The position numbers and the translations under genes were made by a program. Below are positions 1 to 7,912 of a stretch of DNA of 14,454 nt, piece after piece. Each line of letters begins with the position of its first letter. The stretch's first letter is position 1. The notes beneath the pieces were generated by a model. That model worked only from the letters and a program-made list of their open reading frames with translations. It was not told the origin of the DNA and did not search any database. The stretch covers positions 1 to 14,454 of the forward strand of contig JBMUAQ010000046.1 of the NCBI GenBank assembly GCA_049454855.1. The letters run 5' to 3'. This stretch comes from UBA2093 sp049454855 (lineage in GTDB: Bacteria; Actinomycetota; Acidimicrobiia; Acidimicrobiales; Ilumatobacteraceae).

Positions 1-5
1 CTTGC

Positions 6-497
6 CTAGCGGTTGGTGAACTGGTTGCCCTGTGCGGCCGGGCGGATCTTGTGCCTGAGCGGGAGGATTGTGACGGAGCCACCGGCGGCCACGATCGCCT
101 GCTCGGCGGACTTCGACACGGCATGCGCCGACACCTTCACCGCACGCGACACGGTGCCGCGTGCGAGCACCTTCACGTAGGTGCCCTTGTGGGCTACGCC
201 GCGCTCGACGAGGATCTCCGGGGTGACCTCGTCGAGGCCGAGACCGTCGATTGCATCGAGGTTCACCGCGTAGTACTCCACGCGGAACGGGTTGTTGAAG
301 CCCTTCAGCTTCGGCACACGCTGCTTGAGCGGCATCTGGCCACCCTCGAAACCTCGTGCGACCTTGCCGCGGCCGCGCGCGTGCTGACCCTTGGTGCCGG
401 CGCCGGCGGTCTTGCCGCCGCGTCCGCCGATACCCCGTCCGACGCGCTTGCGGCGCTTGGTGGACCCGGGTGCGGGTGCGAGTTCGTCGATGCGCAT
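6..497 (-). CDS. rplO: 50S ribosomal protein L15
   Basis: L15 joins late in 50S assembly and binds several 23S rRNA domains. The 163-residue product has the Gly/Arg-rich N-terminus KRRKRVGRGIGGRGGKTAGAG, the segment GFEGGQMPLKQRVPKLKGF, and the C-terminal fold ending VSKSAEQAIVAAGGSVTILP. About 15 further residues (HKIRPAAQGNQFTNR) extend past the usual end. AGGAGAG lies nine bases before the ATG. The TAG stop is 5 nt from the window edge; secY is the usual next gene but is not visible. Confidence 0.97.
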   Translation of the reverse strand: MRIDELAPAPGSTKRRKRVGRGIGGRGGKTAGAGTKGQHARGRGKVARGFEGGQMPLKQRVPKLKGFNNPFRVEYYAVNLDAIDGLGLDEVTPEILVERGVAHKGTYVKVLARGTVSRAVKVSAHAVSKSAEQAIVAAGGSVTILPLRHKIRPAAQGNQFTNR

Positions 498-499
498 GG

Positions 500-688
500 T
501 CAGTTGCTCTCCTGGACGTCGAGAAGGTGGGGGACGCGGGCGATCATGCCGCGGATCTCGGGGCGGTCGGGCAACGTGTTGGTGTCGCCGATCTTCGAGA
601 GTCCGAGCGCACGCAGCGTGCCCCTGGCCTTCGGCTTGCTGCCGATGCTGGAACGCCTGAGCGTGACGGTGATGGTCTTCTCGGCCAT
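500..688 (-). CDS. rpmD: 50S ribosomal protein L30
   Basis: L30 is a small non-essential 50S protein. The 62-residue product MAEKTITVTLRRSSIGSKPK, RGTLRALGLSKIGDTNTLPDRPEIRGMI matches the bacterial L30 pattern, including the conserved P..RGM segment. It sits between rpsE and rplO with 2-nt gaps on both sides. GGGGAGG is found ten bases before the ATG. Confidence 0.97.
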   Translation of the reverse strand: MAEKTITVTLRRSSIGSKPKARGTLRALGLSKIGDTNTLPDRPEIRGMIARVPHLLDVQESN

Positions 689-690
689 GG

Positions 691-1263
691 TCAGTGAGCC
701 TCCCCTGCCGCCGCCGCGCGCTTGCGCTCCTCGTATGCCTTCAGCATTCCCTTCGGCACGAACGAGTCGGCCGGGATGCCGCGGCGCTTCGCCACAACAT
801 CGGGACGCTGGAGGTCCTGCAGACCCTTGATGGTGGCACGCGCGACGTTGATCGCGTTCGCCGAACCGAGCGACTTGGCGAGCACGTCGTGGATGCCGGC
901 CTCCTCGAGGATGATGCGTGCGGCACCACCGGCGATGACGCCGGTACCGGGCGCGGCGGGCTTCAGGAGAACACGGCCCGCACCCGAGATGCCGAGCACC
1001 GGGTGGGTGATGGTGCTCCCCGCGAGTGCCACCTCGAACAGGTTGCGCTTGGCCTCCTCGGTGCCCTTCTGGATCGCCAGGGGCACCTCCTTGGCCTTTC
1101 CGTAGCCGAGGCCGACGCGGCCGTTGCCGTCACCGACCACGACAAGCGCGGTGAAGGAGAACCGACGACCACCCTGCACGACCTTCGCCACGCGGTTGAT
1201 GTGGATGACCCGGGACTCGCGCAGTGCGCCCGGCTCGGGGGTGATGCTGTACATGCTGCTCAT
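691..1263 (-). CDS. rpsE: 30S ribosomal protein S5
   Basis: S5 is in the 30S body near the mRNA entry and the decoding site; changes in its N-terminal loop cause spectinomycin resistance or ribosomal ambiguity. The 190-residue product shows VIHINRVAKVVQGGRRFSFTALVVVGDG, GRVGLGYGKAKEVPLAI, and the C-terminal domain LLKPAAPGTGVIAGGAARIILE and GIHDVLAKSLGSANAINVARAT. The spectinomycin loop looks wild type. GGAG lies five bases before the ATG, which overlaps the rplR stop. An internal ATG at codon 4 is a less likely start. Confidence 0.97.
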   Translation of the reverse strand: MSSMYSITPEPGALRESRVIHINRVAKVVQGGRRFSFTALVVVGDGNGRVGLGYGKAKEVPLAIQKGTEEAKRNLFEVALAGSTITHPVLGISGAGRVLLKPAAPGTGVIAGGAARIILEEAGIHDVLAKSLGSANAINVARATIKGLQDLQRPDVVAKRRGIPADSFVPKGMLKAYEERKRAAAAGEAH

Positions 1264-1628
1264 CAGAACTCCAGTCCTGCCTCACGGGCGGCCTCTGCGG
1301 CCGCCGCCACGCGACCGTGGTAGGCGTAGCCACCGCGGTCGAATACGACCTTGTCGACACCGGCGGCCTTCGCACGCTCGGCAACCATGCGACCGAGTGT
1401 TCTTGCGGCCTCGACCGTGGCACCGTTGGTGGAGCGCAGCGCGGCCTCCACCGACGATGCGGACGCGAGGGTGTGCCCGGACTCGTCGTCGATGACCTGG
1501 AGGCTCATGTGCTTGTTCGAGCGGTGCACCGCGAGACGCGGGCGCGCGGCGGTGCCGCGGATCTTCTTGCGGACGCGACGGTGACGGCGGAGCCGTGACT
1601 CGCGACGGATGCGGGATGTGCTTGCCAT
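1263..1628 (-). CDS. rplR: 50S ribosomal protein L18
   Basis: L18 binds 5S rRNA together with L5 in the central protuberance. The 121-residue product has the basic N-terminus RLRRHRRVRKKIRGTAARPRL, VHRSNKHMSLQVIDDESGHTL, and the C-terminal GVDKVVFDRGGYAYHGRVAA, all typical. The 15-nt gap after rplF carries TAGGTAG as a ribosome binding site, and the stop overlaps the rpsE start by one base. Confidence 0.98.
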   Translation of the reverse strand: MASTSRIRRESRLRRHRRVRKKIRGTAARPRLAVHRSNKHMSLQVIDDESGHTLASASSVEAALRSTNGATVEAARTLGRMVAERAKAAGVDKVVFDRGGYAYHGRVAAAAEAAREAGLEF

Positions 1629-1643
1629 GTGCTACCTACCGGG

Positions 1644-2183
1644 TCACTTCTTGCCGGTCTTGCCGGCCTTGCGCAGGACGCGCTCGTCGGCGTAACGGAC
1701 ACCCTTGCCCTTGTAGGGCTCGGGCTTGCGGATGGAACGGATGTTGGCGGCGACCTGGCCGACCAGCTCCTTGTCGATGCCCTTCACGATGACCTTGGTC
1801 TGTGCCGGCACCTCGAAGGTGATCCCGGCGGGTGCGGGCACCGTGACGGGGTGAGAGAAACCGAGTGCGAGACGCAGGTTCTGGCCCTGTGTCTCGGCGC
1901 GGTAGCCGACGCCCACGATCTCGAGCTCCTTTGCGAAGCCGTCGGTGACACCGATGACCATGTTGCTCACGAGCGTGCGCGAGAGACCGTGCAGCGAACG
2001 GTTGGTGCGGCTGTCGTCGGGACGCTCGACGAGGAGGGTGTTCTCCTCCTTGCGCACGATGATCTCACCGGGGATCTCGCGCGACAGCTGGCCCTTCGGG
2101 CCCTTCACCGACACGGTGCGGCCGGCGATGGACACCTCGACCCCTGCCGGGATGGTGATGGGCGACTTTCCGATGCGTGACAT
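1644..2183 (-). CDS. rplF: 50S ribosomal protein L6
   Basis: L6 lies near the factor-binding site and the sarcin-ricin loop. The 179-residue product has the normal length and two duplicated domains: MSRIGKSPITIPAGVEV and VSVKGPKGQLSREI in the first, and SHPVTVPAPAGITFEV, VIVKGIDKELVGQVAANIRSIRKPEPYKGKGVRY in the second. The tail ends GKTGKK. AGG seven bases before ATG serves as the ribosome binding site in the 21-nt gap after rpsH. Confidence 0.98.
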   Translation of the reverse strand: MSRIGKSPITIPAGVEVSIAGRTVSVKGPKGQLSREIPGEIIVRKEENTLLVERPDDSRTNRSLHGLSRTLVSNMVIGVTDGFAKELEIVGVGYRAETQGQNLRLALGFSHPVTVPAPAGITFEVPAQTKVIVKGIDKELVGQVAANIRSIRKPEPYKGKGVRYADERVLRKAGKTGKK

Positions 2184-2204
2184 GTGGTTACCTGACTTCC
2201 TTCG

Positions 2205-2606
2205 TCACCAGACGAAACAGAGGACCTCGCCGCCGACCTTGCGCTTGCGCGCCTCGCGGTCGGTCATGAGACCCTGGCTGGTGGACAGGACGGCGACCCC
2301 GAGGCCACCGAGAACGCGCGGCACCGCAGCGGAGTTGCGGTAGACACGCAGACCCGGCGTGGAGACGCGGGTGAGACCGCTGATGGTGCGGTGACGGTCG
2401 TTTGAGTATTTCATCGAGATGGTGAGCACGTTGCCCGGCCCGTTCTGGGCGGGGCTGACGCTGAAGTCGGAGATGTACCCCTCCTTCTTCAGGATGTCGG
2501 CGAGCGCAACCTTCTGCTTCGACGAGGGCATGGACACCGACTCCTTCAACGCGGTGTTCGCGTTGCGGATGCGGGTGAGCATGTCGGCGATGGGATCAGT
2601 CATCAT
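2205..2606 (-). CDS. rpsH: 30S ribosomal protein S8
   Basis: S8 is a primary 16S rRNA binder in the platform and, in E. coli, the translational repressor of the spc operon. The 133-residue product shows MTDPIADMLTRIRNAN, VSMPSSKQKVALADILKKEGYI, ISGLTRVSTPGLRVY and the C-terminal VLSTSQGLMTDREARKRKVGGEVLCFVW, a complete S8. Two ATG codons stand in tandem; GAGGT six bases before the first fits it best. The gap to rpsN is 9 nt. Confidence 0.98.
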   Translation of the reverse strand: MMTDPIADMLTRIRNANTALKESVSMPSSKQKVALADILKKEGYISDFSVSPAQNGPGNVLTISMKYSNDRHRTISGLTRVSTPGLRVYRNSAAVPRVLGGLGVAVLSTSQGLMTDREARKRKVGGEVLCFVW

Positions 2607-2615
2607 GTCGGTACC

Positions 2616-2801
2616 TCACCAGCTCGCCTTCGTCACGCCCGGGATCTCGCCGGCGTGGGCCATCTCGCGGAGGCACACGCGGCACAGCCCGAACTTGCGG
2701 AACACCGAGCGCGCGCGGCCGCACTTGCGGCAGCGGGTGTACGCACGGACCTTGTACTTCGGGGTGGCGTTGGACTTGTTGATCAGAGACTTCTTGGCCA
2801 T
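2616..2801 (-). CDS. rpsN: 30S ribosomal protein S14, zinc-binding type Z
   Basis: S14 belongs to the 30S head beside S3, S10 and S19. This 61-residue form has the zinc ribbon with Cys24, Cys27, Cys40 and Cys43 (TRCRKCGR and GLCRVCLREMAH), marking the short Zn-dependent type found in Actinobacteria and Firmicutes. Some genomes also hold a longer Cys-free copy used under zinc limitation; none is in this window. AGGA lies about six bases before the ATG. Confidence 0.97.
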   Translation of the reverse strand: MAKKSLINKSNATPKYKVRAYTRCRKCGRARSVFRKFGLCRVCLREMAHAGEIPGVTKASW

Positions 2802-2813
2802 TTCTCTTCCTGC

Positions 2814-3440
2814 CTACTTCTTCTTCCCGCCGCGGACCGGGCCGCGGGACTTCGACTTGCGCTGCGACGGGGCACCGCCCTCGTTGCCCCGCTTGAACGG
2901 GAACCCGAATGCGTCGAGCAGTGCCCTGCCCTCGGCATCGTTCGCCGCGGTGGTGACGATGGTGATGTCCATGCCGCGGGGGGCATCGATCTTGTCGTAA
3001 TCGATCTCGGGGAACACCGTCTGCTCGTTGAGACCGAAGGTGTAGTTGCCACGGCCGTCCCACGACGTCGCGGGCAGACCGCGGAAGTCACGGATTCGCG
3101 GGATCGCGACCGACAGCAGACGGTCGAAGAACTCCCACATGCGGTCACCGCGGAGGGTGACCTTGCAGCCGATTGCCTGGTTCTCGCGCAGCTTGAAGCT
3201 CGCGATCGAGTCGCGGGACTTCGTGACCACCGGCTTCTGGCCGGAGATCAGCGTGAGGTCGGCGACGGCACCCTCGAGCAGCGACGGCTGCTGGGTGGCC
3301 TTGCCGACACCCATGTTGATCACGATCTTGTCGAGCGTGGGAACCTGCATGACGTTCTTCAGGCCGAGCTCGGCCTGAAGTGCCTTCTTCACCTCGGAGG
3401 CGTAACGCTCCTTCAGGCGCGGAACGGTGGCGGTGGCCAT
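2814..3440 (-). CDS. rplE: 50S ribosomal protein L5 with basic C-terminal tail
   Basis: L5 binds 5S rRNA in the central protuberance and contacts P-site tRNA. The core reads RLKERYASEVKKALQAELGLKN, VMQVPTLDKIVINMGVG, GQKPVVTKSRDSIASFKLRE, MWEFFDRLLSVAIPRIRDFRG and MDITIVTTAANDAEGRALLDAFGFPF. Bacterial L5 normally ends about here, near 180 residues. This one continues for ~26 residues (183-208) rich in Lys, Arg, Gly and Ser, ending GGKKK, probably a flexible rRNA-binding tail. AGGAGA lies upstream of the ATG, which overlaps the rplX stop. Confidence 0.97.
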   Translation of the reverse strand: MATATVPRLKERYASEVKKALQAELGLKNVMQVPTLDKIVINMGVGKATQQPSLLEGAVADLTLISGQKPVVTKSRDSIASFKLRENQAIGCKVTLRGDRMWEFFDRLLSVAIPRIRDFRGLPATSWDGRGNYTFGLNEQTVFPEIDYDKIDAPRGMDITIVTTAANDAEGRALLDAFGFPFKRGNEGGAPSQRKSKSRGPVRGGKKK

Positions 3441-3742
3441 CAGACCTCGTCTCCTGTCTTCGTGGCGACGCGCACCTTGGTGCCGTCTGCCTTTGTGCGG
3501 TAGCCGACACGCACGGTCTTGCCCTTCGACACGAGCATGACGTTGCTCGCGTCGAGCGGCATGTCCTTCTCGATGATGTCGGCCTTCTGGTTGGCCTTCG
3601 TCGCCTTCGTGTGGCGCTTCGCGGTGTTCACACCGGCGACGATGACCTTGTTCTCCTTGGGCAGGACGGACGAGATGACGCCCTCCTTGCCCTTGTCCTT
3701 TCCGCTGATGACGCGGACTGTGTCGCCCTTCCTGAGCTTCAT
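3440..3742 (-). CDS. rplX: 50S ribosomal protein L24
   Basis: L24 is an assembly initiator of the 50S with a KOW motif. The 100-residue product begins MKLRKGDTVRVISGKDKGKEG, the KOW segment, followed by AGVNTAKRHTKATKANQKADI and MPLDASNVMLV. ATG 3742 was chosen because it gives the usual N-terminus and sits nine bases after GGAGGT. A GTG at 3748 that overlaps the rplN stop would add two residues but lies only three bases after that site. The stop overlaps rplE by one base (TGATG). Confidence 0.95.
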   Translation of the reverse strand: MKLRKGDTVRVISGKDKGKEGVISSVLPKENKVIVAGVNTAKRHTKATKANQKADIIEKDMPLDASNVMLVSKGKTVRVGYRTKADGTKVRVATKTGDEV

Positions 3743-3744
3743 GG

Positions 3745-4113
3745 TCACAGCACCTCCGGGGCGAGCGAGACGATCCTCATGAACTTCTTGTCGCGCAGCT
3801 CACGACCGACGGGCCCGAAGATGCGGGTGCCGCGGGGGGTGAGGTCCTCCTTGATGAGGACGGCTGCGTTCTCGTCGAAGCGGATGTACGAGCCGTCGGG
3901 ACGGCGCTTCTCCTTCTTCGTGCGGACGACGACGCAGCGCACGACCTCGCCCTTCTTCACGCCGGCGCCGGGGATGGCGTCCTTGACCGTGCCGATGAAC
4001 ACGTCACCGATGGACGCGTAACGGCGACGGGTGCCGCCGAGCACCTTGATGACGAGAACTTCCTTGGCGCCGCTGTTGTCGGCGACACGCAGACGGGATT
4101 CCTGCTGGATCAC
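3745..4113 (-). CDS. rplN: 50S ribosomal protein L14
   Basis: L14 sits on the 50S face that meets the 30S, forming bridge B8, and is where the silencing factor RsfS docks. The 122-residue product has the canonical length. It begins (GTG) MIQQESRLRVADNSGAKEV and continues with GDVFIGTVKDAIPGAGVKKG, VVVRTKKEKRRPDGSYIRFD and GTRIFGPVGRELR. The GTG start at 4113 is supported by GGAG eight bases upstream and by the family N-terminus MIQ; no ATG is available at that place. Confidence 0.97.
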   Translation of the reverse strand: MIQQESRLRVADNSGAKEVLVIKVLGGTRRRYASIGDVFIGTVKDAIPGAGVKKGEVVRCVVVRTKKEKRRPDGSYIRFDENAAVLIKEDLTPRGTRIFGPVGRELRDKKFMRIVSLAPEVL

Positions 4114-4394
4114 TTCGCACGCTCCACGATCTCGGTGATGCGCCACCGCTTGAGCTTCGACATGGGACGTGTCTCCATGACGCGCACGCGGTCGCCCACG
4201 TTCGCGTCGTTGGCCTCGTCGTGCGCGTAGAGCTTCTTCGTGCGCAGCACGAACTTGTCGTACTTCGGGTGACGGACGCGCTCGACCACCGCCACGACGA
4301 CGGTCTTGTTCATCTTGCTGGACACCACGAGACCCTCGCGGACCTTGCGGGCCGAGCGGTCGGTGTCTGTTGCTTCGGTCATGTCGGTGCTCAC
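4110..4394 (-). CDS. rpsQ: 30S ribosomal protein S17
   Basis: S17 is a primary 16S rRNA binder of OB-fold type in the 30S body. The 94-residue product has a Thr/Asp-rich N-terminal stretch and then REGLVVSSKMNKTVVVAVVE, HPKYDKFVLRTKKLYAHDE, VGDRVRVMETRPMSKLKRW, a standard S17. I used the GTG at 4394, which overlaps the rpmC stop; ATG 4382 (MTEATDTD) is an alternative that would remove four residues. The stop overlaps rplN as GTGA. Confidence 0.95.
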   Translation of the reverse strand: MSTDMTEATDTDRSARKVREGLVVSSKMNKTVVVAVVERVRHPKYDKFVLRTKKLYAHDEANDANVGDRVRVMETRPMSKLKRWRITEIVERAK

Positions 4395-4609
4395 TTCGCT
4401 GCTGCCTCGGCCGCCGCGATCTCCTTCGCGCGGATGAGGGTGTTGATTCGGGCGATCTGACGGCGCACCTTGCGCAGCTCGGCATGGGAGTCGAGCTGGC
4501 CGGTGGCCAGGCGGAACCGCAGGTTGAGGGCCTCCTGCTTGGAGGCCCGGAGCTCGGCAACGAGCCCCGCGAGATCGAGTTCCTTCAGGTTGTCTGTCTT
4601 GCGTGCCAT
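4391..4609 (-). CDS. rpmC: 50S ribosomal protein L29
   Basis: L29 is a small helical protein near the tunnel exit next to L23. The 72-residue product MARKTDNLKELDLAGLV.. contains the characteristic LRFRLATGQLDSHAELRKVRRQIARINT. ATG 4609 has GGAGG six bases upstream, which fixes the start; an extended frame into rplP is not used. The last residues are a short Ala/Glu helix. The stop shares GTGA with rpsQ. Confidence 0.96.
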   Translation of the reverse strand: MARKTDNLKELDLAGLVAELRASKQEALNLRFRLATGQLDSHAELRKVRRQIARINTLIRAKEIAAAEAAAK

Positions 4610-4622
4610 GGTGGTCCTCCGC

Positions 4623-5039
4623 TCAGATCGACTCGTCGCGCGTGATGACGCGCGCCTTGATGGGGAGCTTCTGCACCGCACGCTCGAGAGCCTGACGGGC
4701 GATCTCGGGAGTGGGGTACGACAGCTCGAACAGGACGCGGCCCGGCTTCACCACGGCAACCCAGAACTCGGGGTTGCCCTTGCCCGAACCCATGCGGGTC
4801 TCGGCCGGCTTCTTGGTGACGGGCTTGTCGGGGAACACGTTGATCCACACCTTGCCGCCGCGCTTGATGTGACGGGTCATGGCGATACGTGCGGCCTCGA
4901 TCTGGCGTGCGGTGATCCAACCCGGCTCGAGAGCCTGGATGCCGTACTCGCCGAACGCGAGGTCGTTGCCGCCCTTCGACACGCCCTTCATGCGGCCGCG
5001 CTGGTGCTTGCGGTGCTTGGTCTTGCGGGGCATCAACAT
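4623..5039 (-). CDS. rplP: 50S ribosomal protein L16
   Basis: L16 binds near the A-site finger and central protuberance and is a late-assembly protein of the 50S. The 138-residue product reads MLMPRKTKHRKHQRGRMKG, then FGEYGIQALEPGWITARQIEAARIA, KRGGKVWINVFPDKPVTKKP and RMGSGKGNPEFWVAVV, all typical. ATG 5039 was preferred to ATG 5033 because GGGGGAGG lies seven bases before it. Longer in-frame starts further upstream run into rpsC and are rejected. Confidence 0.97.
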   Translation of the reverse strand: MLMPRKTKHRKHQRGRMKGVSKGGNDLAFGEYGIQALEPGWITARQIEAARIAMTRHIKRGGKVWINVFPDKPVTKKPAETRMGSGKGNPEFWVAVVKPGRVLFELSYPTPEIARQALERAVQKLPIKARVITRDESI

Positions 5040-5041
5040 GG

Positions 5042-5937
<896 letters not shown>

Positions 5938-5938
<1 letters not shown>

Positions 5939-6489
5939 TAGCTCTCGCTCTCTTCGGTCGTTGCGGCAGCGGCGTTGTCCTCGGCCGGTGCCTCGTTCTG
6001 GGCGGGCTCGGTGGCCTTGCGGCTCGCGGCCACGCGCGCACGACGGCTGGCGGCTCCGCCACCGCGCGAGGTGGTCTTCGCGTCGCGGACGGCGATCTGC
6101 TGCTCGCTCATGACGTCGACGACGACGGTGATGTGGCAGGTGCGCTTGTTGATGCGGCCTGCACGTCCGCGGGCGCGCGGGCGGAAACGCTTGAGGGTCG
6201 GGCCCTCGTCGGCGAAGCAGGCCCTCACGAAGAGGTCGTCGGCCTGCATCTCGTCGTTCTCCACGGCGTTCGCCACGGCCGAGGCGAGCACCTTGCGCAC
6301 GACGCGCGCGGCCTCACGGTCGGTGAACTTCAGGATCTCGTCGGCAGTCTGAACGTCCTTGTCGCGGACGAGGTCCAGCACGACGCGTGCCTTCGACGCG
6401 GACATGCGCACGTACTTCGCGACGGCGCGCGTGCCGCCCTTGGTGCCCCAGGGCTCGCGGTTCTTCTCGTTGAGTTTCGGTCCGGTCAT
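5938..6489 (-). CDS. rplV: 50S ribosomal protein L22 with extended termini
   Basis: L22 touches all domains of 23S rRNA and its hairpin lines the exit tunnel at the constriction. The core (about 21-127) shows AVAKYVRMSASKARVVLDLVR, the tunnel hairpin GPTLKRFRPRARGRAGRINK and RTCHITVVV. At 183 residues it is far longer than the usual ~110-115. It has ~20 extra N-terminal residues and a ~55-residue tail that is first Arg/Ala/Ser rich and then acidic, ending EESES. The tail looks disordered. The stop TAA overlaps the rpsC ATG by one base, and the tail codons supply a purine-rich GAGAGCGAGAGC in front of it. Confidence 0.97.
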
Positions 6490-6492
6490 GGC

Positions 6493-6771
6493 TTACTTCT
6501 TCGCTGTCTTTTCCTGGCCGGAGTGGAACTTGAAGGTGCGCGTCGGCGAGAACTCACCGAGCTTGTGACCCACCATGGACTCCGTGACGTACACCGGCAC
6601 GTGCTTGCGGCCGTCGTGCACGGCGATGGTGTGACCGACCATGTCGGGCACGATCGTGGAGCGACGCGACCAGGTCTTGATGACCTTGCGGTCGCCGCTC
6701 GCGTTGGCGGCGTCGATCTTCTTGAGCAGGTGCTCGTCGACGAACGCCCCCTTCTTCAGGCTGCGCGACAT
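6493..6771 (-). CDS. rpsS: 30S ribosomal protein S19
   Basis: S19 is a 30S head protein that contacts S13 and the A-site tRNA region. The 92-residue product is full length with MSRSLKKGAFVDEHLLKK, WSRRSTIVPDMVGHTIAVH, HVPVYVTESMVGHKLGEF and SPTRTFKFH. GGAGG lies six bases before the ATG, inside the end of rplB; the intergenic gap is only 3 nt on each side. Confidence 0.98.
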   Translation of the reverse strand: MSRSLKKGAFVDEHLLKKIDAANASGDRKVIKTWSRRSTIVPDMVGHTIAVHDGRKHVPVYVTESMVGHKLGEFSPTRTFKFHSGQEKTAKK

Positions 6772-6774
6772 GGA

Positions 6775-7611
6775 CTACCTCCGTCCCTTCCCTGTGCGGC
6801 GCCGGCGCACGATGAGTGACTGCGACGACTTGTTGTTGTTGCGGGTGCGGCCCTCGGGCTGGCCCCACGGCGAAACCGCGGGACGGCCACCGGAGGTCTT
6901 GCCCTCGCCACCACCGAGCGGGTGGTCGACAGGGTTCTTGGCGACACCGCGGGTCTGCGGGCGCACGCCCTTCCAGCGGTTGCGGCCGGCCTTGCCGATC
7001 TTCACGAGCTCGTGCTCGCTGTTGCCGACCTCGCCCACCGTGGCGCGGCAGTCGAGCAGCACGCGGCGCATCTCGGTGGAGGGAAGACGCAGGGTTGCGA
7101 AGTCGCCGTCCTTGGCGACCAGCTGCACCGCCATGCCGGCGGAACGGCCCATCTTGCCGCCCTGGCCGGGACGCAGCTCCACATTGTGGACGATGGTTCC
7201 GACAGGGATGAAGCGCAGGGGCAGGGCGTTGCCCGCCTTGATGTCTGCACCGTGGCCGCTCTCGACGAACGTGCCGACCTCGAGGCCCTTCGGCGCGAGG
7301 ATGTAGCTCTTGGTGCCGTCGACATAGTGGAGAAGAGCGATGCGGCACGTGCGGTTCGGGTCGTACTCGATCGCGACGACCTTCGCCTTCACGCCGTCCT
7401 TCACGCGCTTGAAGTCGATGATGCGGTACTGGTTCTTGTTCCCGCCACCGCGGTGACGGGCGGTCTTGCGACCGTACGAGTTGCGGCCGCCCGACGAGGA
7501 CTTGCTGGCGAGCAGGGTCTTCTCGGGTGTGGACTTCGTGATGTCGGCGAAGTCGGAGACCGTCTGGAAACGACGGCCGGCACTGGTGGGCTTGCGCTTG
7601 CGGATTGCCAT
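6775..7611 (-). CDS. rplB: 50S ribosomal protein L2
   Basis: L2 is a primary 23S rRNA binder needed for subunit joining and peptidyl-transferase activity. The 278-residue product starts at ATG 7611 (MAIRKRKPTSAGRR), the family N-terminus; an upstream in-frame ATG would run into rplW and is not used. The SH3-like domain contains RHRGGGNKNQYRIIDFKR and the C-terminal domain GVAKNPVDHPLGGGEGKTSG. His230, equivalent to the essential E. coli His229, is kept, but the usual Met of AMNPVDHPHGGGEG is Lys225 and the second His is Leu232. The common RHPV before PWG is RPAV. The Arg-rich tail is normal. No strong Shine-Dalgarno is visible, so coupling to rplW 7 nt upstream is likely. Confidence 0.98.
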   Translation of the reverse strand: MAIRKRKPTSAGRRFQTVSDFADITKSTPEKTLLASKSSSGGRNSYGRKTARHRGGGNKNQYRIIDFKRVKDGVKAKVVAIEYDPNRTCRIALLHYVDGTKSYILAPKGLEVGTFVESGHGADIKAGNALPLRFIPVGTIVHNVELRPGQGGKMGRSAGMAVQLVAKDGDFATLRLPSTEMRRVLLDCRATVGEVGNSEHELVKIGKAGRNRWKGVRPQTRGVAKNPVDHPLGGGEGKTSGGRPAVSPWGQPEGRTRNNNKSSQSLIVRRRRTGKGRR

Positions 7612-7618
7612 GGGGAAC

Positions 7619-7912
7619 TCAGCTTTCGAACAGCGGGATCTTGCTTCCCGCCGCAAGGGTGACGATGGCGTGCTTCGAGTCGGGACGCTTCCCGAGCCGG
7701 TTGGTGTTGCGGGTGCGGGTGAACTTGCCCTTGCGGTTGAGCGTGTTCACGCGCAGCACCTTCACGCCCCAGATGGCCTCGACTGCGTCGTGGATCTCGG
7801 GCTTGGTGGCATCGGGGTGCACCTGGAAGGTGTACACGTCCTGCTCGATGAGGGCGTAGCTCTTCTCGGAGACCACGGGCCTCAGGATGATGTCGCGGGG
7901 GTCCTTCATCAC
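7619..7912 (-). CDS. rplW: 50S ribosomal protein L23
   Basis: L23 sits at the exit of the peptide tunnel and is the docking site for trigger factor and the signal recognition particle. The 97-residue product shows DPRDIILRPVVSEKSY, TFQVHPDATKPEIHDAVE and IWGVKVLRVNTLNRKGK, the normal L23 layout. The start is GTG in a GTGATG context at the rplD stop, with AAGGA six bases upstream; the ATG three bases further on gives MKDPRD and is equally credible. Confidence 0.97.
   Translation of the reverse strand: MMKDPRDIILRPVVSEKSYALIEQDVYTFQVHPDATKPEIHDAVEAIWGVKVLRVNTLNRKGKFTRTRNTNRLGKRPDSKHAIVTLAAGSKIPLFES

Noticed and set aside
51..830. Long plus-strand open frame antisense to rplO, rpmD and rpsE
   Set aside because: It spans three well-recognised ribosomal-protein genes on the other strand and its translation resembles no protein; it is a shadow of high-GC codon bias.
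6775..7656. Extended 293-residue version of L2
   Set aside because: The additional 15 residues lie inside rplW and do not belong to the L2 family; the MAIRKRKPT start at 7611 fits.
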